Shown piece after piece: positions 23,098-31,965 of a stretch of DNA of 64,000 bases (the first letter of the stretch is position 1; each line of letters starts with the position of its first letter). The notes below the pieces were generated by a model, which ran no database searches, was not told the origin of the DNA, and saw only the letters and a list, made by a program, of their open reading frames with translations. A program made the translations under genes and the position numbers. The stretch comes from Rhodospirillaceae bacterium (lineage in GTDB: Bacteria > Pseudomonadota > Alphaproteobacteria > GCA-2731375): contig JABJKS010000089.1 of assembly GCA_018660265.1 (NCBI GenBank), positions 219,976 through 283,975 on the forward strand, given 5' to 3'.

Positions 23098-24338
23098 GTC
23101 TTTGCTTCCTTCATGGTCACGCTCAGGTTCAGATGTCGCAGGCCCAGCAGGCGGTTGTTGGGAACGTAGACCGCCGGGCCAGCCAGTTCAAAGTGTTCGA
23201 TGCGGCGCAACAGTTCTTCAAGTGCAACCTTGATCTCCAACCTCGCCAAAGCCGCGCCAAGGCAGACATGGGCACCAAAGCCAAAGCCTATATGACGGTT
23301 GGGCCGGCGGGAAACATCAAACTCAAATGGCCTATCAAAGATGGCGCTGTCCCGGTTGGCGGACATCTCCCAGATTGTGACCTTGTCGCCACGTTTCAGG
23401 GTTTTGCCGCCCAATTCGGTATCTTCCGTCACCGTGCGCCGCTTATAGATCGATGGCGTCATCCAGCGGACGAATTCCTCCACCGCCGTTTTGACCAGGG
23501 CTGGATCATCGCGCATCTGCTGCAATTGATCAGGATGTTCGATCAAGGCACGCAAGCCGCCACCAATGGCCCCCCGCGTGGTCTCGGCCCCGGCCGGGAA
23601 AAGCAGGACAAAAAAGTTCACCAGTTCCTCATCCGTCAGGGCGCGGCCGTCTTCCTCATCCAGGCGGGCCTGAACAATTTTTGTCAGGATATCGTCGCCC
23701 GGATTGCGCCGTTTTTCGGCAATGATCCCCTTCGCATAGTCCCTGATCTTTACATAAAATTCCTTGGCCATAACGTTCTGACTGTCGCCCGCGATGCCCT
23801 TGTCGATCCAATCGATCAGCTGCCCCCGGTCCCCTTGCGGCACGCCAAGGACAATGCAAATGGCCTGCGCGGGCAGCTCCCGGGAAAAGGCCGGCACGAA
23901 ATCGAACACTTCACCGGTGGGGAAAGCATCGATCAACAGGTTGGTCCGGCGGCGCAACTCACCCTCCAACGCCCCGATGGTCTGATTGGTAAAGCCTTTG
24001 TTGACCAGGCCGCGCAGTACACGATGATGGGGATCGTCGGTGTAATTGAGGATTTTACCCGCCGCCCGTTCGTCCTTCATGGTGGTGCCACCGCCCGTGC
24101 GGTCGCCCCCCGTGTTGGAGGAAAACAGCTCTGCATTGCGCAGGACATACATGATGTCTTCATAGCGGCTGACCACCCACATCCCCTCGCCATCCGGCGA
24201 GCTGGGCGTAGGCGCATGCCAATGCACGGGGTCGTTTTCCCGCAACCATGTGAAGTGTTCCTGGGGGAAGCCGTCCTTGAAGCTGGCGTCGTCGGATAAA
24301 TCAACTGGTATAAACCGAGGCATGGCCGTCATGTTCAA
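23094..24338 (-). CDS. Cytochrome P450
   Basis: 414 residues, a typical soluble bacterial P450. The I-helix motif is PAGAETTRG (248-256), the K-helix EEFVR (E288, R291), and the haem loop FGFGAHVCLG (352-361) with Cys359 as the thiolate ligand. DDPHHRVLRGLVNKGFT is the C-helix region. The sequence resembles CYP families acting on steroid or terpenoid substrates in actinobacteria and alphaproteobacteria. No ferredoxin is adjacent, so redox partners must come from elsewhere. It lies in one operon with a CMD protein, and an SDR gene is upstream. Confidence 0.93.
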   Translation of the reverse strand: MNMTAMPRFIPVDLSDDASFKDGFPQEHFTWLRENDPVHWHAPTPSSPDGEGMWVVSRYEDIMYVLRNAELFSSNTGGDRTGGGTTMKDERAAGKILNYTDDPHHRVLRGLVNKGFTNQTIGALEGELRRRTNLLIDAFPTGEVFDFVPAFSRELPAQAICIVLGVPQGDRGQLIDWIDKGIAGDSQNVMAKEFYVKIRDYAKGIIAEKRRNPGDDILTKIVQARLDEEDGRALTDEELVNFFVLLFPAGAETTRGAIGGGLRALIEHPDQLQQMRDDPALVKTAVEEFVRWMTPSIYKRRTVTEDTELGGKTLKRGDKVTIWEMSANRDSAIFDRPFEFDVSRRPNRHIGFGFGAHVCLGAALARLEIKVALEELLRRIEHFELAGPAVYVPNNRLLGLRHLNLSVTMKEAKT

Positions 24339-24472
24339 ATCCCTTCACCTAGAGTGCTTCCGAGTAGGGCGCTTCCGAGATATTCTGATCCATTTGATGC
24401 CGCCCACCAAGGCTCCGTGGCGGCCGGGATCTGAGGCGGTTCTTGGAAGATGTGCCGCATCGTCCATGGATA

Positions 24473-25246
24473 TTAGCTGCGCCAGCCGCTGGACAGGCCT
24501 GCCATCAGGCCACCATCAACGATGATGTGCTGTCCGTTGAGCCAGGAGATATGCCCCTCCGCCAGCTGCACCATGGCTTCGGCAATATCGTCCGGCTGGG
24601 CAGCACGCCCGATGACATCGATCATGGACTGCATGGTCTCTGCACCCACATCGTTGGTGAAATCAGGCAGAATGGGTGTGTCGACCGGCCCCGGACCCAC
24701 GTCGTTGACCCGAATGCCCCGTGAAAGGCCCTTGCCCGCCAGCAGCATTGTATAAAGAACCACGGCCTCTTTCGAGAAGGTGTAGGAATCCGTTTCCACG
24801 GCCGCCTCATTTGCGGTCCACCACGCAACACCGTCATCGAAGCCCTTGGTGTCCATCAGCTCTTTCAGGAAGCCGCGCCGCTTGCGCCAGTTATTGCCCG
24901 CGATGGAGGCGACGTTGACAACTGTGCCGCCGTCGGCGATCCGGTCCCAGACTTTCTCGGTCAAATAGCGCAGGCCGAAAAAATTTACCCGCATGGTCAG
25001 CTCGTTACCGACGGCCATGGGCACGCCCGCGATGTTCAACAGGGAGGAAAATTTGCCGTCCAACTTTGCCACAGCCGCATCAATGCTGGCGGGATCGCTC
25101 AAATCGACATTGTGGCTGGTAATATCGGAATTGCCGGATGGCTTGATGTCCAAAGAGACCACGTTGTGGCCCCGCGCCACCAACATTTTAGCTGTCGCCT
25201 CACCAACGCCCGAAGCGCCGCCCGTCATAAGTATTGGATGTTCCAT
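24473..25246 (-). CDS. SDR family oxidoreductase (3-alpha-hydroxysteroid dehydrogenase-like)
   Basis: 257 residues. The cofactor motif GGASGVG lies at 9-15, NIAG at 71-74, catalytic Ser114 in VASIAG, and Tyr155/Lys159 in YTFSK. LLNIAGVP and the long insert before the tyrosine (NNWRKRRGFLKELMD) resemble 3-alpha-hydroxysteroid dehydrogenase/carbonyl reductases and coniferyl-alcohol dehydrogenases. The neighbouring P450 and TetR regulator fit an alcohol oxidation step in a terpenoid or steroid-like pathway, which is inference. Confidence 0.87.
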   Translation of the reverse strand: MEHPILMTGGASGVGEATAKMLVARGHNVVSLDIKPSGNSDITSHNVDLSDPASIDAAVAKLDGKFSSLLNIAGVPMAVGNELTMRVNFFGLRYLTEKVWDRIADGGTVVNVASIAGNNWRKRRGFLKELMDTKGFDDGVAWWTANEAAVETDSYTFSKEAVVLYTMLLAGKGLSRGIRVNDVGPGPVDTPILPDFTNDVGAETMQSMIDVIGRAAQPDDIAEAMVQLAEGHISWLNGQHIIVDGGLMAGLSSGWRS

Positions 25247-25277
25247 GTTCCGTATGCCTTCCTAAATTTAAGTCGCT

Positions 25278-26027
25278 TTAGTCTGATTTTTTAGTTTCGG
25301 TATAAACATTCTGTGGCCCCAGCATACTGGCCAGCTGGGTCGCCGTCGTGGACAGATCCCGGCTGGTCGCCTCCAGTCGGGCGGCCACGTCATCGGGATG
25401 TCCGCCCGCGGCCAGACCACGATAGATAAAATCCGTCATCTCGTCCGCCGTTTGGGCCGCGTCAAAATCACCCAATCCCATGCGATGACGCCAGGTCAAC
25501 TGGTCAATCCCACCCATGATCAATTGCCGCACCAGCCACATTGGTGTCTCGGCACGCAATTCCCCAGCTGTGATACCTTCCGTCACGATGTTATCGATAT
25601 GGGCTGCGTATTCGCGGTTCAATTCATAGATACGGGTGGATAAATAATTCGCCTCGGGCAGGATATGGCGATAGACCAATCTGCCCAGATCGGGATTGTC
25701 CTGCATCGCCACCAACATCCGCCAGATCATGAAGCGCAGGCGATTGCGAACCCCTGAAATGCCCGCCAATTGTTGGTCATAATCCGCCAGAATCTCTTCG
25801 TAACAGGCCTCAACGACGGCAATTAAAAGGCCGTGTTTGGTGTCAAAAAACCTATAAAGAGAGCCTTCCACAAGGTCCGCCCGGGCCGCAATTTCGCTCA
25901 TGACGGCTTCTTCATAGCCCTTTTCCAGAAATATCGCCCGTGCCGCCGCCATGATATCCATGCGGCGACGTTCGCGCGGCAAACGCGCGCGTTTTGTTTT
26001 CGCGGAATTAGGTGCCGACGTTGCCAA
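25278..26027 (-). CDS. TetR/AcrR family transcriptional regulator
   Basis: 249 residues. The N-terminal DNA-binding domain reads RRMDIMAAARAIFLEKGYEEAVMSEIAARADLVEGSLYRFFDTKHGLL (about 21-68), the standard TetR helix-turn-helix. The C-terminal part is a helical ligand domain. Start is a TTG at 26027, with an in-frame ATG at 25961 as an alternative. It is the first gene of the minus-strand group (SDR, P450, CMD, C45) and probably regulates that group, the divergent thiolase genes, or both. A palindrome overlaps its -10 region. Confidence 0.88.
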   Translation of the reverse strand: MATSAPNSAKTKRARLPRERRRMDIMAAARAIFLEKGYEEAVMSEIAARADLVEGSLYRFFDTKHGLLIAVVEACYEEILADYDQQLAGISGVRNRLRFMIWRMLVAMQDNPDLGRLVYRHILPEANYLSTRIYELNREYAAHIDNIVTEGITAGELRAETPMWLVRQLIMGGIDQLTWRHRMGLGDFDAAQTADEMTDFIYRGLAAGGHPDDVAARLEATSRDLSTTATQLASMLGPQNVYTETKKSD

Positions 26028-26060
26028 TTTATCATTCGCCCGGATAAAACGAGAGCCTTA

Positions 26061-26093
26061 ATGAGCGTAACTCATCAACGAAATTTGAGTCAA
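26061..26093 (-). promoter_or_regulatory. Promoter of the TetR gene with overlapping palindrome
   Basis: On the minus strand TTGACT (26093-26088), a 17-base spacer and TTACGC (26070-26065) form a candidate promoter. The palindrome ATGAG-N5-CTCAT (26061-26075) overlaps the -10 box, as expected for TetR autoregulation. Confidence 0.45.
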
Positions 26094-26347
26094 GTTAACG
26101 CACGCTTCCAGTCAATCACCGCCCCGGGAACGCATGCGCATGAGAACGGATCTTTGCCAGCCCTACGCAGGCAGGGCCGCGAACCAACAATCTTGCTGTA
26201 CTGGTCAATATATGAGCGGCCTCTCATCCGACACGACCGTGCCACCGCTTCCCTTGACGCTGAGGCGTGCTCTGGTAAATTAGACAGATGTACGAGTTTA
26301 AATAATTATGCGGACCGGCTAAACCGGTCCAGTGAAGGGAAGAGCGA
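26094..26347. other. Intergenic region with hairpin before the HMGS-like gene
   Basis: The 320-base gap between divergent genes (26028-26347) holds no further convincing ORF. GGACCGG (26312-26318) and CCGGTCC (26324-26330) form a perfect 7-bp stem, 17 bases before the ATG at 26348. It may be an operator or a 5' UTR hairpin. A purine-rich GAAGGGAAGAG ribosome-binding stretch follows it. Confidence 0.5.
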
Positions 26348-27799
26348 ATGGTAGGTATTAAAGCGTACGGTGGCTATGTACCCAGACGCAGATTGCCACG
26401 TAGCGTCATTGTCGAAGCCAATGGCTGGTTCAACGCTGGGATCAAGGGTTACAGCAAGGGTGAGCGGTCCATGTGCAATTGGGACGAGGACGCCTTGACC
26501 ATGGCAGTCGAAGCATGCCGCGATTGCCTCAACCAGGAACGGCCCGATGACATCAAGGCAATTTATCTCGCATCAACCACCCTCCCTTTTACGGATCGTC
26601 AGAATTCCGGCGTTTTAGGCACCGCTTTGAACCTTGGTCAAAACATGATGACCATGGACATCACCTCGTCCCAGCGGGCGGCAACATCCGGCCTGTTGAA
26701 TGCGTTGAGCGTTGTCAAAGGTGCGGGCGGTAGCGCCCTGTTTGCCACAGGCGAACACCGGCGCAGCCAGACAGCAACCACCAACGAAGTAATGTACGGC
26801 GACGGCGGCGCAGCCCTGTTGTTAAGCAACGATGACGTGGTGGCTGAATTCGTCGGTGCCGGCCAGATCGCCGTTGACTTTGTGGACCATTATCGCGGCC
26901 AGAACGCCGATTTTGATTACAACTGGGAAGAACGCTGGATCCGCGACGAAGGCTTTATGAAAATCGTGCCCGAGGCCGTAAAAGCTGCCCTGGACAACAC
27001 CGGCCTGAGTGCCGGCGATATTGATCATTTCGCCATGCCCGGCACCATCCGCAACATCGCGGGTATGGTTTCGAAAGCCTGTGGTATCGCGCCGGAAGCG
27101 GCCCGGGACAATCTGCACAACGTCATGGGTGAAGCGGGCGCCGCGCATTCATTGGTCATGCTGGTGGATTGCCTGCAGGACGCCAAGCCGGGGCAAACCA
27201 TTATGGTTATCGGTTGGGGCCAGGGCTGTGACGCCTTGATCTTCAAGACCACCGATAAACTGTCCACTATGTCCAATCGTCAGGGCATCAAGGGTCATCT
27301 GGCCCATCGCAAGGAAGAGACCAACTACAACAAATTCCTGGCCTTCAACGGCCTGGTGCAACAGGACGGTGGCCTGCGTTCGGAGACGGACAAACAGACG
27401 GCCTTGACCACCCTGTACCGGAACCGGGAAATGGTCATCGGCTTTGTTGGCGGTAAATGTTCACAGTGCGGAACGGTGCAATATCCAAAAGCCCGGATTT
27501 GCGTGAACCCGAACTGTGGTGCCATCAACACCCAGGACGATCACCGCATGGCGGAAACGTCGGCGACGATCCAGTCCTGGACGGCTGATAATCTGACCTA
27601 CGCGCCGGACCCGCCCCATCATTTCGGCATGGTGGCATTTGGCGAAGGCGGTCGCATGATGGCCGACTTCACGGATGTGGATGAAGGCGCGGTTGCCGTG
27701 GGCGATGAATTCCGCATGGTCTTCCGCATCAAAGCCGCAGACGAAAAACGTAATTTCAACAAGTATTTTTGGAAAGCCGCGCCAAAAGTTTCGGCGTAA
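26348..27799 (+). CDS. HMG-CoA synthase/KASIII-like protein fused to a DUF35 OB-fold zinc-ribbon domain
   Basis: 483 residues. Residues 1-300 form a thiolase-superfamily fold of the HMG-CoA synthase/KASIII type: VGIKAYGGYVPRRRLP, YGDGGAALLLS and VIGWGQGCDALIF. About 360-480 is a DUF35 domain with zinc-ribbon cysteines C371, C374, C385 and C390. Where the nucleophilic Cys is expected the sequence is DITSSQRAATSG (Ser107/Ser108), and the usual active-site His region reads FAMPGTIRN. Standard Claisen condensation is therefore doubtful. A thiolase with intact Cys follows 14 bases downstream. The layout recalls the archaeal thiolase/HMG-CoA synthase/DUF35 complex. Confidence 0.85.
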   Translation: MVGIKAYGGYVPRRRLPRSVIVEANGWFNAGIKGYSKGERSMCNWDEDALTMAVEACRDCLNQERPDDIKAIYLASTTLPFTDRQNSGVLGTALNLGQNMMTMDITSSQRAATSGLLNALSVVKGAGGSALFATGEHRRSQTATTNEVMYGDGGAALLLSNDDVVAEFVGAGQIAVDFVDHYRGQNADFDYNWEERWIRDEGFMKIVPEAVKAALDNTGLSAGDIDHFAMPGTIRNIAGMVSKACGIAPEAARDNLHNVMGEAGAAHSLVMLVDCLQDAKPGQTIMVIGWGQGCDALIFKTTDKLSTMSNRQGIKGHLAHRKEETNYNKFLAFNGLVQQDGGLRSETDKQTALTTLYRNREMVIGFVGGKCSQCGTVQYPKARICVNPNCGAINTQDDHRMAETSATIQSWTADNLTYAPDPPHHFGMVAFGEGGRMMADFTDVDEGAVAVGDEFRMVFRIKAADEKRNFNKYFWKAAPKVSA

Positions 27800-27813
27800 T
27801 TGGGAGATATATT

Positions 27814-29016
27814 ATGGCCTCAGGTATTAGAGATAAGGTTGCTATTCTTGGTATGGGTTGCTCCAAGTTCGGTGAACGTTGGGACTGCGATGCCGAAGAT
27901 TTGATTGTTGAAGCCTATCAGGAAGCTATTCTGGATGCGGGTATCGAAACCAGCCAGATCGATGCGGCCTGGTTCGCGACCGCCATTGAAGAAGTACATG
28001 TGGGCAAATCCGGCGTACCGCTGTCCGTCGCCCTTCGATTGCCGAACATTCCGGTGACCCGGGTGGAAAACTTCTGTGCCTCGGGTACGGAAGCCTTTCG
28101 CGGCGCGGTATATGCGGTTGCCTCAGGTGCGGCTGATATCGCCCTGGCGGTTGGTGTTGAAAAACTGAAAGACACCGGCTATGGCGGTCTGCCCCAACGT
28201 GGCGCGGGTCCTCTCAATGACATGATCCGCAACAACGGTTCAGCACCGGGTGGTTTTGCCCAGTTGGCCACCGCCTACTCCGAAAAACATGGCGTTGATA
28301 TGGAGACGATCAAGAAAGCCATCGGCACCATCTCTGTGAAAAGCCATGCCAACGGCGCCAAGAACCCCAAGGCCCATCTGCAAAAAGAGATCCCGCTGGA
28401 TACGGTGCTGAAGGCACCGATGATCGCAGCACCTTTGGGCTTGTTTGATTGCTGTGGCGTTTCTGACGGCTCCGCTGCTGCCATTGTCACCACGCCGGAG
28501 ATTGCAAAATCTTTGGGCAAGGACAATCGGATCACCGTGAAGGCGCTTCAATTGGCGGTTTCCAATGGTGTGGAATCCGGCCACAACTCCTGGGATGGCA
28601 GCTACTTCCTGACCACCCGCAAGGCGGCAGAGCGGGCCTATAAAGAGGCCGGTATCGAAAAGCCACGGGATCAGATTTCCATGTTCGAATGCCATGACTG
28701 CTTCTCGATCACGGAAATGGTCACCATGGAAGATCTCTACATCTCCAACGAAGGTGAAGCGTGGAGAGACGTGCTGGATGGTTTCTACAATGCCGACGGC
28801 CAGGTTCCCTGCCAAATCGATGGCGGCCTGAAATGCTTTGGCCACCCCATCGGTGCCTCCGGCCTGCGTATGCTATATGAAATGTATGGCCAATTGCTGG
28901 GCCGCGCCGGTCCGCGCCAGTTGGACAACCCGACGTTCGGGATGACCCACAATCTGGGTGGTCAACCACATCAGAACGTCTCCTCCGTTGCCATCATTGG
29001 TCACGAAGGTGCCTGA
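27814..29016 (+). CDS. Thiolase family acyl-CoA acetyltransferase
   Basis: 400 residues from an ATG at 27814 that has GGGAG nine bases upstream. The nucleophilic cysteine is Cys88 in VENFCASGTEAFRGAVYAV. The SHANGAKNPKAHL, FECHDCFSITEM and CFGHPIGASGLRM segments are typical of the SCP2/archaeal-type thiolase subfamily. It acts on CoA esters, cleaving or forming a C-C bond. It is co-transcribed with the HMGS-like/DUF35 fusion and ends at a strong terminator. Confidence 0.9.
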   Translation: MASGIRDKVAILGMGCSKFGERWDCDAEDLIVEAYQEAILDAGIETSQIDAAWFATAIEEVHVGKSGVPLSVALRLPNIPVTRVENFCASGTEAFRGAVYAVASGAADIALAVGVEKLKDTGYGGLPQRGAGPLNDMIRNNGSAPGGFAQLATAYSEKHGVDMETIKKAIGTISVKSHANGAKNPKAHLQKEIPLDTVLKAPMIAAPLGLFDCCGVSDGSAAAIVTTPEIAKSLGKDNRITVKALQLAVSNGVESGHNSWDGSYFLTTRKAAERAYKEAGIEKPRDQISMFECHDCFSITEMVTMEDLYISNEGEAWRDVLDGFYNADGQVPCQIDGGLKCFGHPIGASGLRMLYEMYGQLLGRAGPRQLDNPTFGMTHNLGGQPHQNVSSVAIIGHEGA

Positions 29017-29066
29017 TTAGGTTTCGGCAAAAGAAAAATCGCTGATTTCGCATCGGCGATTAAGAG

Positions 29067-29094
29067 AAGGGGACGCTTCGGCGTCCCCTTTTTT
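29067..29094 (+). terminator. Rho-independent terminator after the thiolase
   Basis: AAGGGGACGC (29067-29076), a TTCG tetraloop and GCGTCCCCTT (29081-29090) form a 10-bp stem followed by TTTT, 50 bases after the stop. Confidence 0.92.
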
Positions 29095-29244
29095 GCACCC
29101 GACCGGCCCGCTCTACCCGGTCCGCTCTACATTGAACCAGGCATCAAATTCGTGCCTTTCCGAACGACTGTTGGCCTTTTGATGTTATAGTCGAACAGGA
29201 AAAGCAGTAGCCCGCCCAGTAGAGTTCGAAGTTCATCACCAGCC

Positions 29245-30522
29245 ATGAAATCTCTTGCCCTTAATATCAATCGCCGGGTCTTTTACGGCTGGGTCATTGT
29301 GGCCGTGGCGGCATTGGGTATTTTTGTCTCGGGCCCGGGACAATCACATACCTTCAGCGTTTTTCTGGTTCATATTCAGGCCGACCTGAACATTTCCGCG
29401 ACGTCCCTATCATCCGCATATGCTTTTGCGACCCTGATTGCCGCTTTCGGCCTGCCCTATATGGGACGATTGGTGGATCGCCTGGGCCCGCGCCGCATGT
29501 TGGTGGTGGTCACCTTGTTGTTGGGGCTGGCCTGTATTGCCTTTGGTGCCGCAGCGGGATTTTTATGGTTGGCGGTGGGCTTTGCCGCCCTGCGCTTTCT
29601 GGGCCAAGGCAGCCTGATGCTGAACTGCTCCAACCTGATCTCCCACTGGTTCGACCGCCGGCGGGGCTTTGCCCTTTCTCTCATGGCGCTGGGGTTTTCC
29701 GTCTCCATGGCGGTGCACCCTCCCCTGTCCCAGTGGTTGATCGATATGGTTGGCTGGCGGCAGGCCTGGTTCTGGTTGGGTGCCAGCACCTGGATACTTC
29801 TGCTGCCGCCCGTGCTTTTTCTGCTTCATAATAAGCCGGAGGACATTGGCCTGGCACCCGATGGCGATGCCGCAACGGTGGCACAGGATGGCGACGAGCT
29901 GAAAACCATCCATGGCCTGACCTTGGGCGAGGCGCTTAGAACCTCAACCTTCTGGATCCTCGCGACCGGCCTTTTCGGACTGTCCATGCTGGTGACGGCG
30001 TTGCATTTTTTCCAGGTCTCTATTCTCACCACCCAAGGTTTAAGTGAAGCTGCCGCGGCACGGATATTTCCTGTTTCCGCATTGGTCATGATCATTGCCA
30101 TTCCCCTGATCGGGCGGGCCCTGGACCGCTTCCCGACCCATCGGGTCTTTGTCTTTGGCCTGTTGGTCATGATCGCCTCGTTGACCAGCGCAGCCATGGT
30201 GGACGACCTGACAACGGCGATGATCTACGCCGTGGCCTTTGGCATCAACAATGGCTGTACCATGACGTTTTTCGGCTATGTCTGGCCCCGGTATTTTGGC
30301 CGCAAGCATCTGGGCGCGATCCAGGGCACGGGGCAGATGATCGGCGTTACGGGTGCCTCCATCGGGCCGTTACCCTTGGCCATCGCCTTTGACGCGGTTG
30401 GCAGCTACCAAACCACGTTGCTGGTGCTGGCGATCTATCCGGCGATCTGCGCCATCGCGGCGCTATTCCTGCGCACGCCGCCGCAATTGCTGTTACAGCA
30501 AAGCGGCGACGGGCAGAATTAG
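29245..30522 (+). CDS. MFS transporter
   Basis: 425 residues with 12 hydrophobic segments. The loop 2-3 signature is MGRLVDRLGPRRML (about 73-86), and the second half repeats it weakly (GRALDRFPTHRVF). FYGWVIVAVAALGIFVSGPGQSHTFSVFL is typical of the OFA/monocarboxylate-like MFS group. Substrates of that group are mostly organic acids; here the substrate is unknown. It is convergent with metY only ten bases away. Confidence 0.88.
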   Translation: MKSLALNINRRVFYGWVIVAVAALGIFVSGPGQSHTFSVFLVHIQADLNISATSLSSAYAFATLIAAFGLPYMGRLVDRLGPRRMLVVVTLLLGLACIAFGAAAGFLWLAVGFAALRFLGQGSLMLNCSNLISHWFDRRRGFALSLMALGFSVSMAVHPPLSQWLIDMVGWRQAWFWLGASTWILLLPPVLFLLHNKPEDIGLAPDGDAATVAQDGDELKTIHGLTLGEALRTSTFWILATGLFGLSMLVTALHFFQVSILTTQGLSEAAAARIFPVSALVMIIAIPLIGRALDRFPTHRVFVFGLLVMIASLTSAAMVDDLTTAMIYAVAFGINNGCTMTFFGYVWPRYFGRKHLGAIQGTGQMIGVTGASIGPLPLAIAFDAVGSYQTTLLVLAIYPAICAIAALFLRTPPQLLLQQSGDGQN

Positions 30523-30532
30523 AAGCCCCAAA

Positions 30533-31828
30533 CTAGGCAGCCTTGTCGAGAGCTTGAGCTAGATCGGCGATGATATCGTCGATATGTTCGATACCGATAG
30601 ACAGGCGTACATAACCGGATGTGACACCGGTTGCGGCCTGCTCCTCCGCCGTCAATTGGGAATGGGTGGTGGTGGCGGGATGAATTGCCAAACTACGGGC
30701 GTCACCAATATTGGCGACGTGATAGAACAGTTCCAGGGCAGCAATGAATTTGCGCCCTGCATCCAAGCCGCCCTTCAACTCCAGGCCCACCAGGCCGCCA
30801 TAGCCGCCCTTTAGGTAGGTATCAGCCCGTTCCCGGTCCACGCCCGCCTGCAGGCTGGGATGGATGACCCGGGCAACTTGGTCGTGACGGTTCAGATAAT
30901 CGGTCACCGCCTCTGCATTGCGGCAATGTTCCCGAATGCGGAGGGGCAGCGTCTCCAATCCTTGGATGGTCTGGAACGAATTGAAGGGGCTGGCCGCCGG
31001 GCCCAGATCCCGTAATAAGGTCACCCGTGCTTTCAGGATATAGGCGATGGGACCCAGGGGTTTAGCCGCCTGGGCCCAAACGGCACCGTGATAGCTGGCA
31101 TCCGGCTGGTTTAGCAGAGGTTGGCGATCAGGATGCGCCTCCCAATCAAAATTGCCGCCATCGACGATCAAGCCGCCAATCGAGGTGCCATGGCCGCCAA
31201 TATACTTGGTGGTCGAATACACAATCACCGCCGCGCCATGGTCAAAGGGCCGGCACAGAATGGGCGCCGCCGTGTTGTCCATGATCAGGGGAATGCCAAG
31301 TTCGCGGCCAATATCGGCGACCTCCTTGATGGGGAAAACTACCAATTTCGGGTTCGGCAGGGTTTCCGCATAATAAGCCCGGGTCTTGTCATCCGTGGCA
31401 CGGCGGAAATTTTCGGGGTCGGATGGATCGACAAAACGTACTTCAATACCTTGTTGTTTCAAGGTATTGGCAAACAGGTTCCAGGTTCCGCCATAAAGAT
31501 CGGTGGAGCTGACGATGTTGTCGCCAACCTGGGCCACGTTCTGAACCGCCAGGGCCGACGCCGCCTGTCCCGATGCGACGGCCAGGGATGCCGCCCCGCC
31601 TTCCAGGGCGGCAATACGTTGTTCCAGAACATCCCCCGTGGGATTCATGATGCGGGTATAGATATTGCCCAGCTCCTGGAGGCCGAACAGATTGGCCGCG
31701 TGTTCGGGACTATCGAACTGATACGATGTGGTTTGATAAATTGGCACGGCAACCGCGCCTGTGGCCGGGTCCGCGCGATAGCCCGCATGCAGGGCCAAGG
31801 TTTCCGGATTCTTGCTTTCAATGGTCAT
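30533..31828 (-). CDS. metY: O-acetylhomoserine sulfhydrylase (aminocarboxypropyltransferase)
   Basis: 431 residues from an ATG at 31828, with GGAG six bases upstream (a GTG four codons earlier is less likely). ETLALHAGYRADPATGAVAVPIYQTTSYQF, the NIYTRIMNPTGDVLEQRIAALEGG segment and VIVYSTTKYIGGHGT with the PLP lysine identify the Cys/Met-metabolism PLP family, MetY subgroup. It makes homocysteine from O-acetylhomoserine and sulfide. Expression should be turned down by S-adenosylmethionine through a SAM-II type riboswitch and terminator in its leader. Confidence 0.93.
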   Translation of the reverse strand: MTIESKNPETLALHAGYRADPATGAVAVPIYQTTSYQFDSPEHAANLFGLQELGNIYTRIMNPTGDVLEQRIAALEGGAASLAVASGQAASALAVQNVAQVGDNIVSSTDLYGGTWNLFANTLKQQGIEVRFVDPSDPENFRRATDDKTRAYYAETLPNPKLVVFPIKEVADIGRELGIPLIMDNTAAPILCRPFDHGAAVIVYSTTKYIGGHGTSIGGLIVDGGNFDWEAHPDRQPLLNQPDASYHGAVWAQAAKPLGPIAYILKARVTLLRDLGPAASPFNSFQTIQGLETLPLRIREHCRNAEAVTDYLNRHDQVARVIHPSLQAGVDRERADTYLKGGYGGLVGLELKGGLDAGRKFIAALELFYHVANIGDARSLAIHPATTTHSQLTAEEQAATGVTSGYVRLSIGIEHIDDIIADLAQALDKAA

Positions 31829-31868
31829 GGTCTTCTCCACTATTGTTTATGCCAGCCCGGCTACCCAC

Positions 31869-31899
31869 AAAAAAACCGCCACAGCGTTGGCTGGGCGGT
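31869..31899 (-). terminator. Leader terminator of metY
   Basis: On the minus strand ACCGCC (31899-31894) plus CAGC pairs with GCTG plus GGCGGT (31880-31875). The stem is about 10 bp with one bulged T and a CAAC loop, followed by seven T residues. It lies between the riboswitch and the start codon, 40 bases before the ATG, so it is the likely expression platform. Confidence 0.85.
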
Positions 31900-31907
31900 C
31901 GGTACCG

Positions 31908-31960
31908 TCCCGGTTTAGCTGTATTTTTAATGCGCCCGCAAGCTGGCTCAAATCGGCGCA
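31908..31960 (-). promoter_or_regulatory. SAM-II type riboswitch in the metY leader
   Basis: On the minus strand P1 arm TGCGCC (31960-31955) pairs perfectly with GGCGCA (31936-31931). The loop begins GATTTGAGCC and continues GCTTGCG, and the 3' tail is TTAAAAATACAGCTAAACCGGG. This order of conserved pieces (GAUUUGA-CC, GCUUGC, an A-rich linker, GCUAAA) fits the SAM-II aptamer consensus known from alphaproteobacterial met genes. Its gene is metY, and a terminator follows at once. It senses S-adenosylmethionine. Confidence 0.85.
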
Positions 31961-31965
31961 TTGAT

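Noticed and set aside
29067..29094. Attenuator or riboswitch for the MFS gene
   Set aside because: The hairpin is a plain terminator 50 bases after the thiolase stop and 150 bases before the MFS start.
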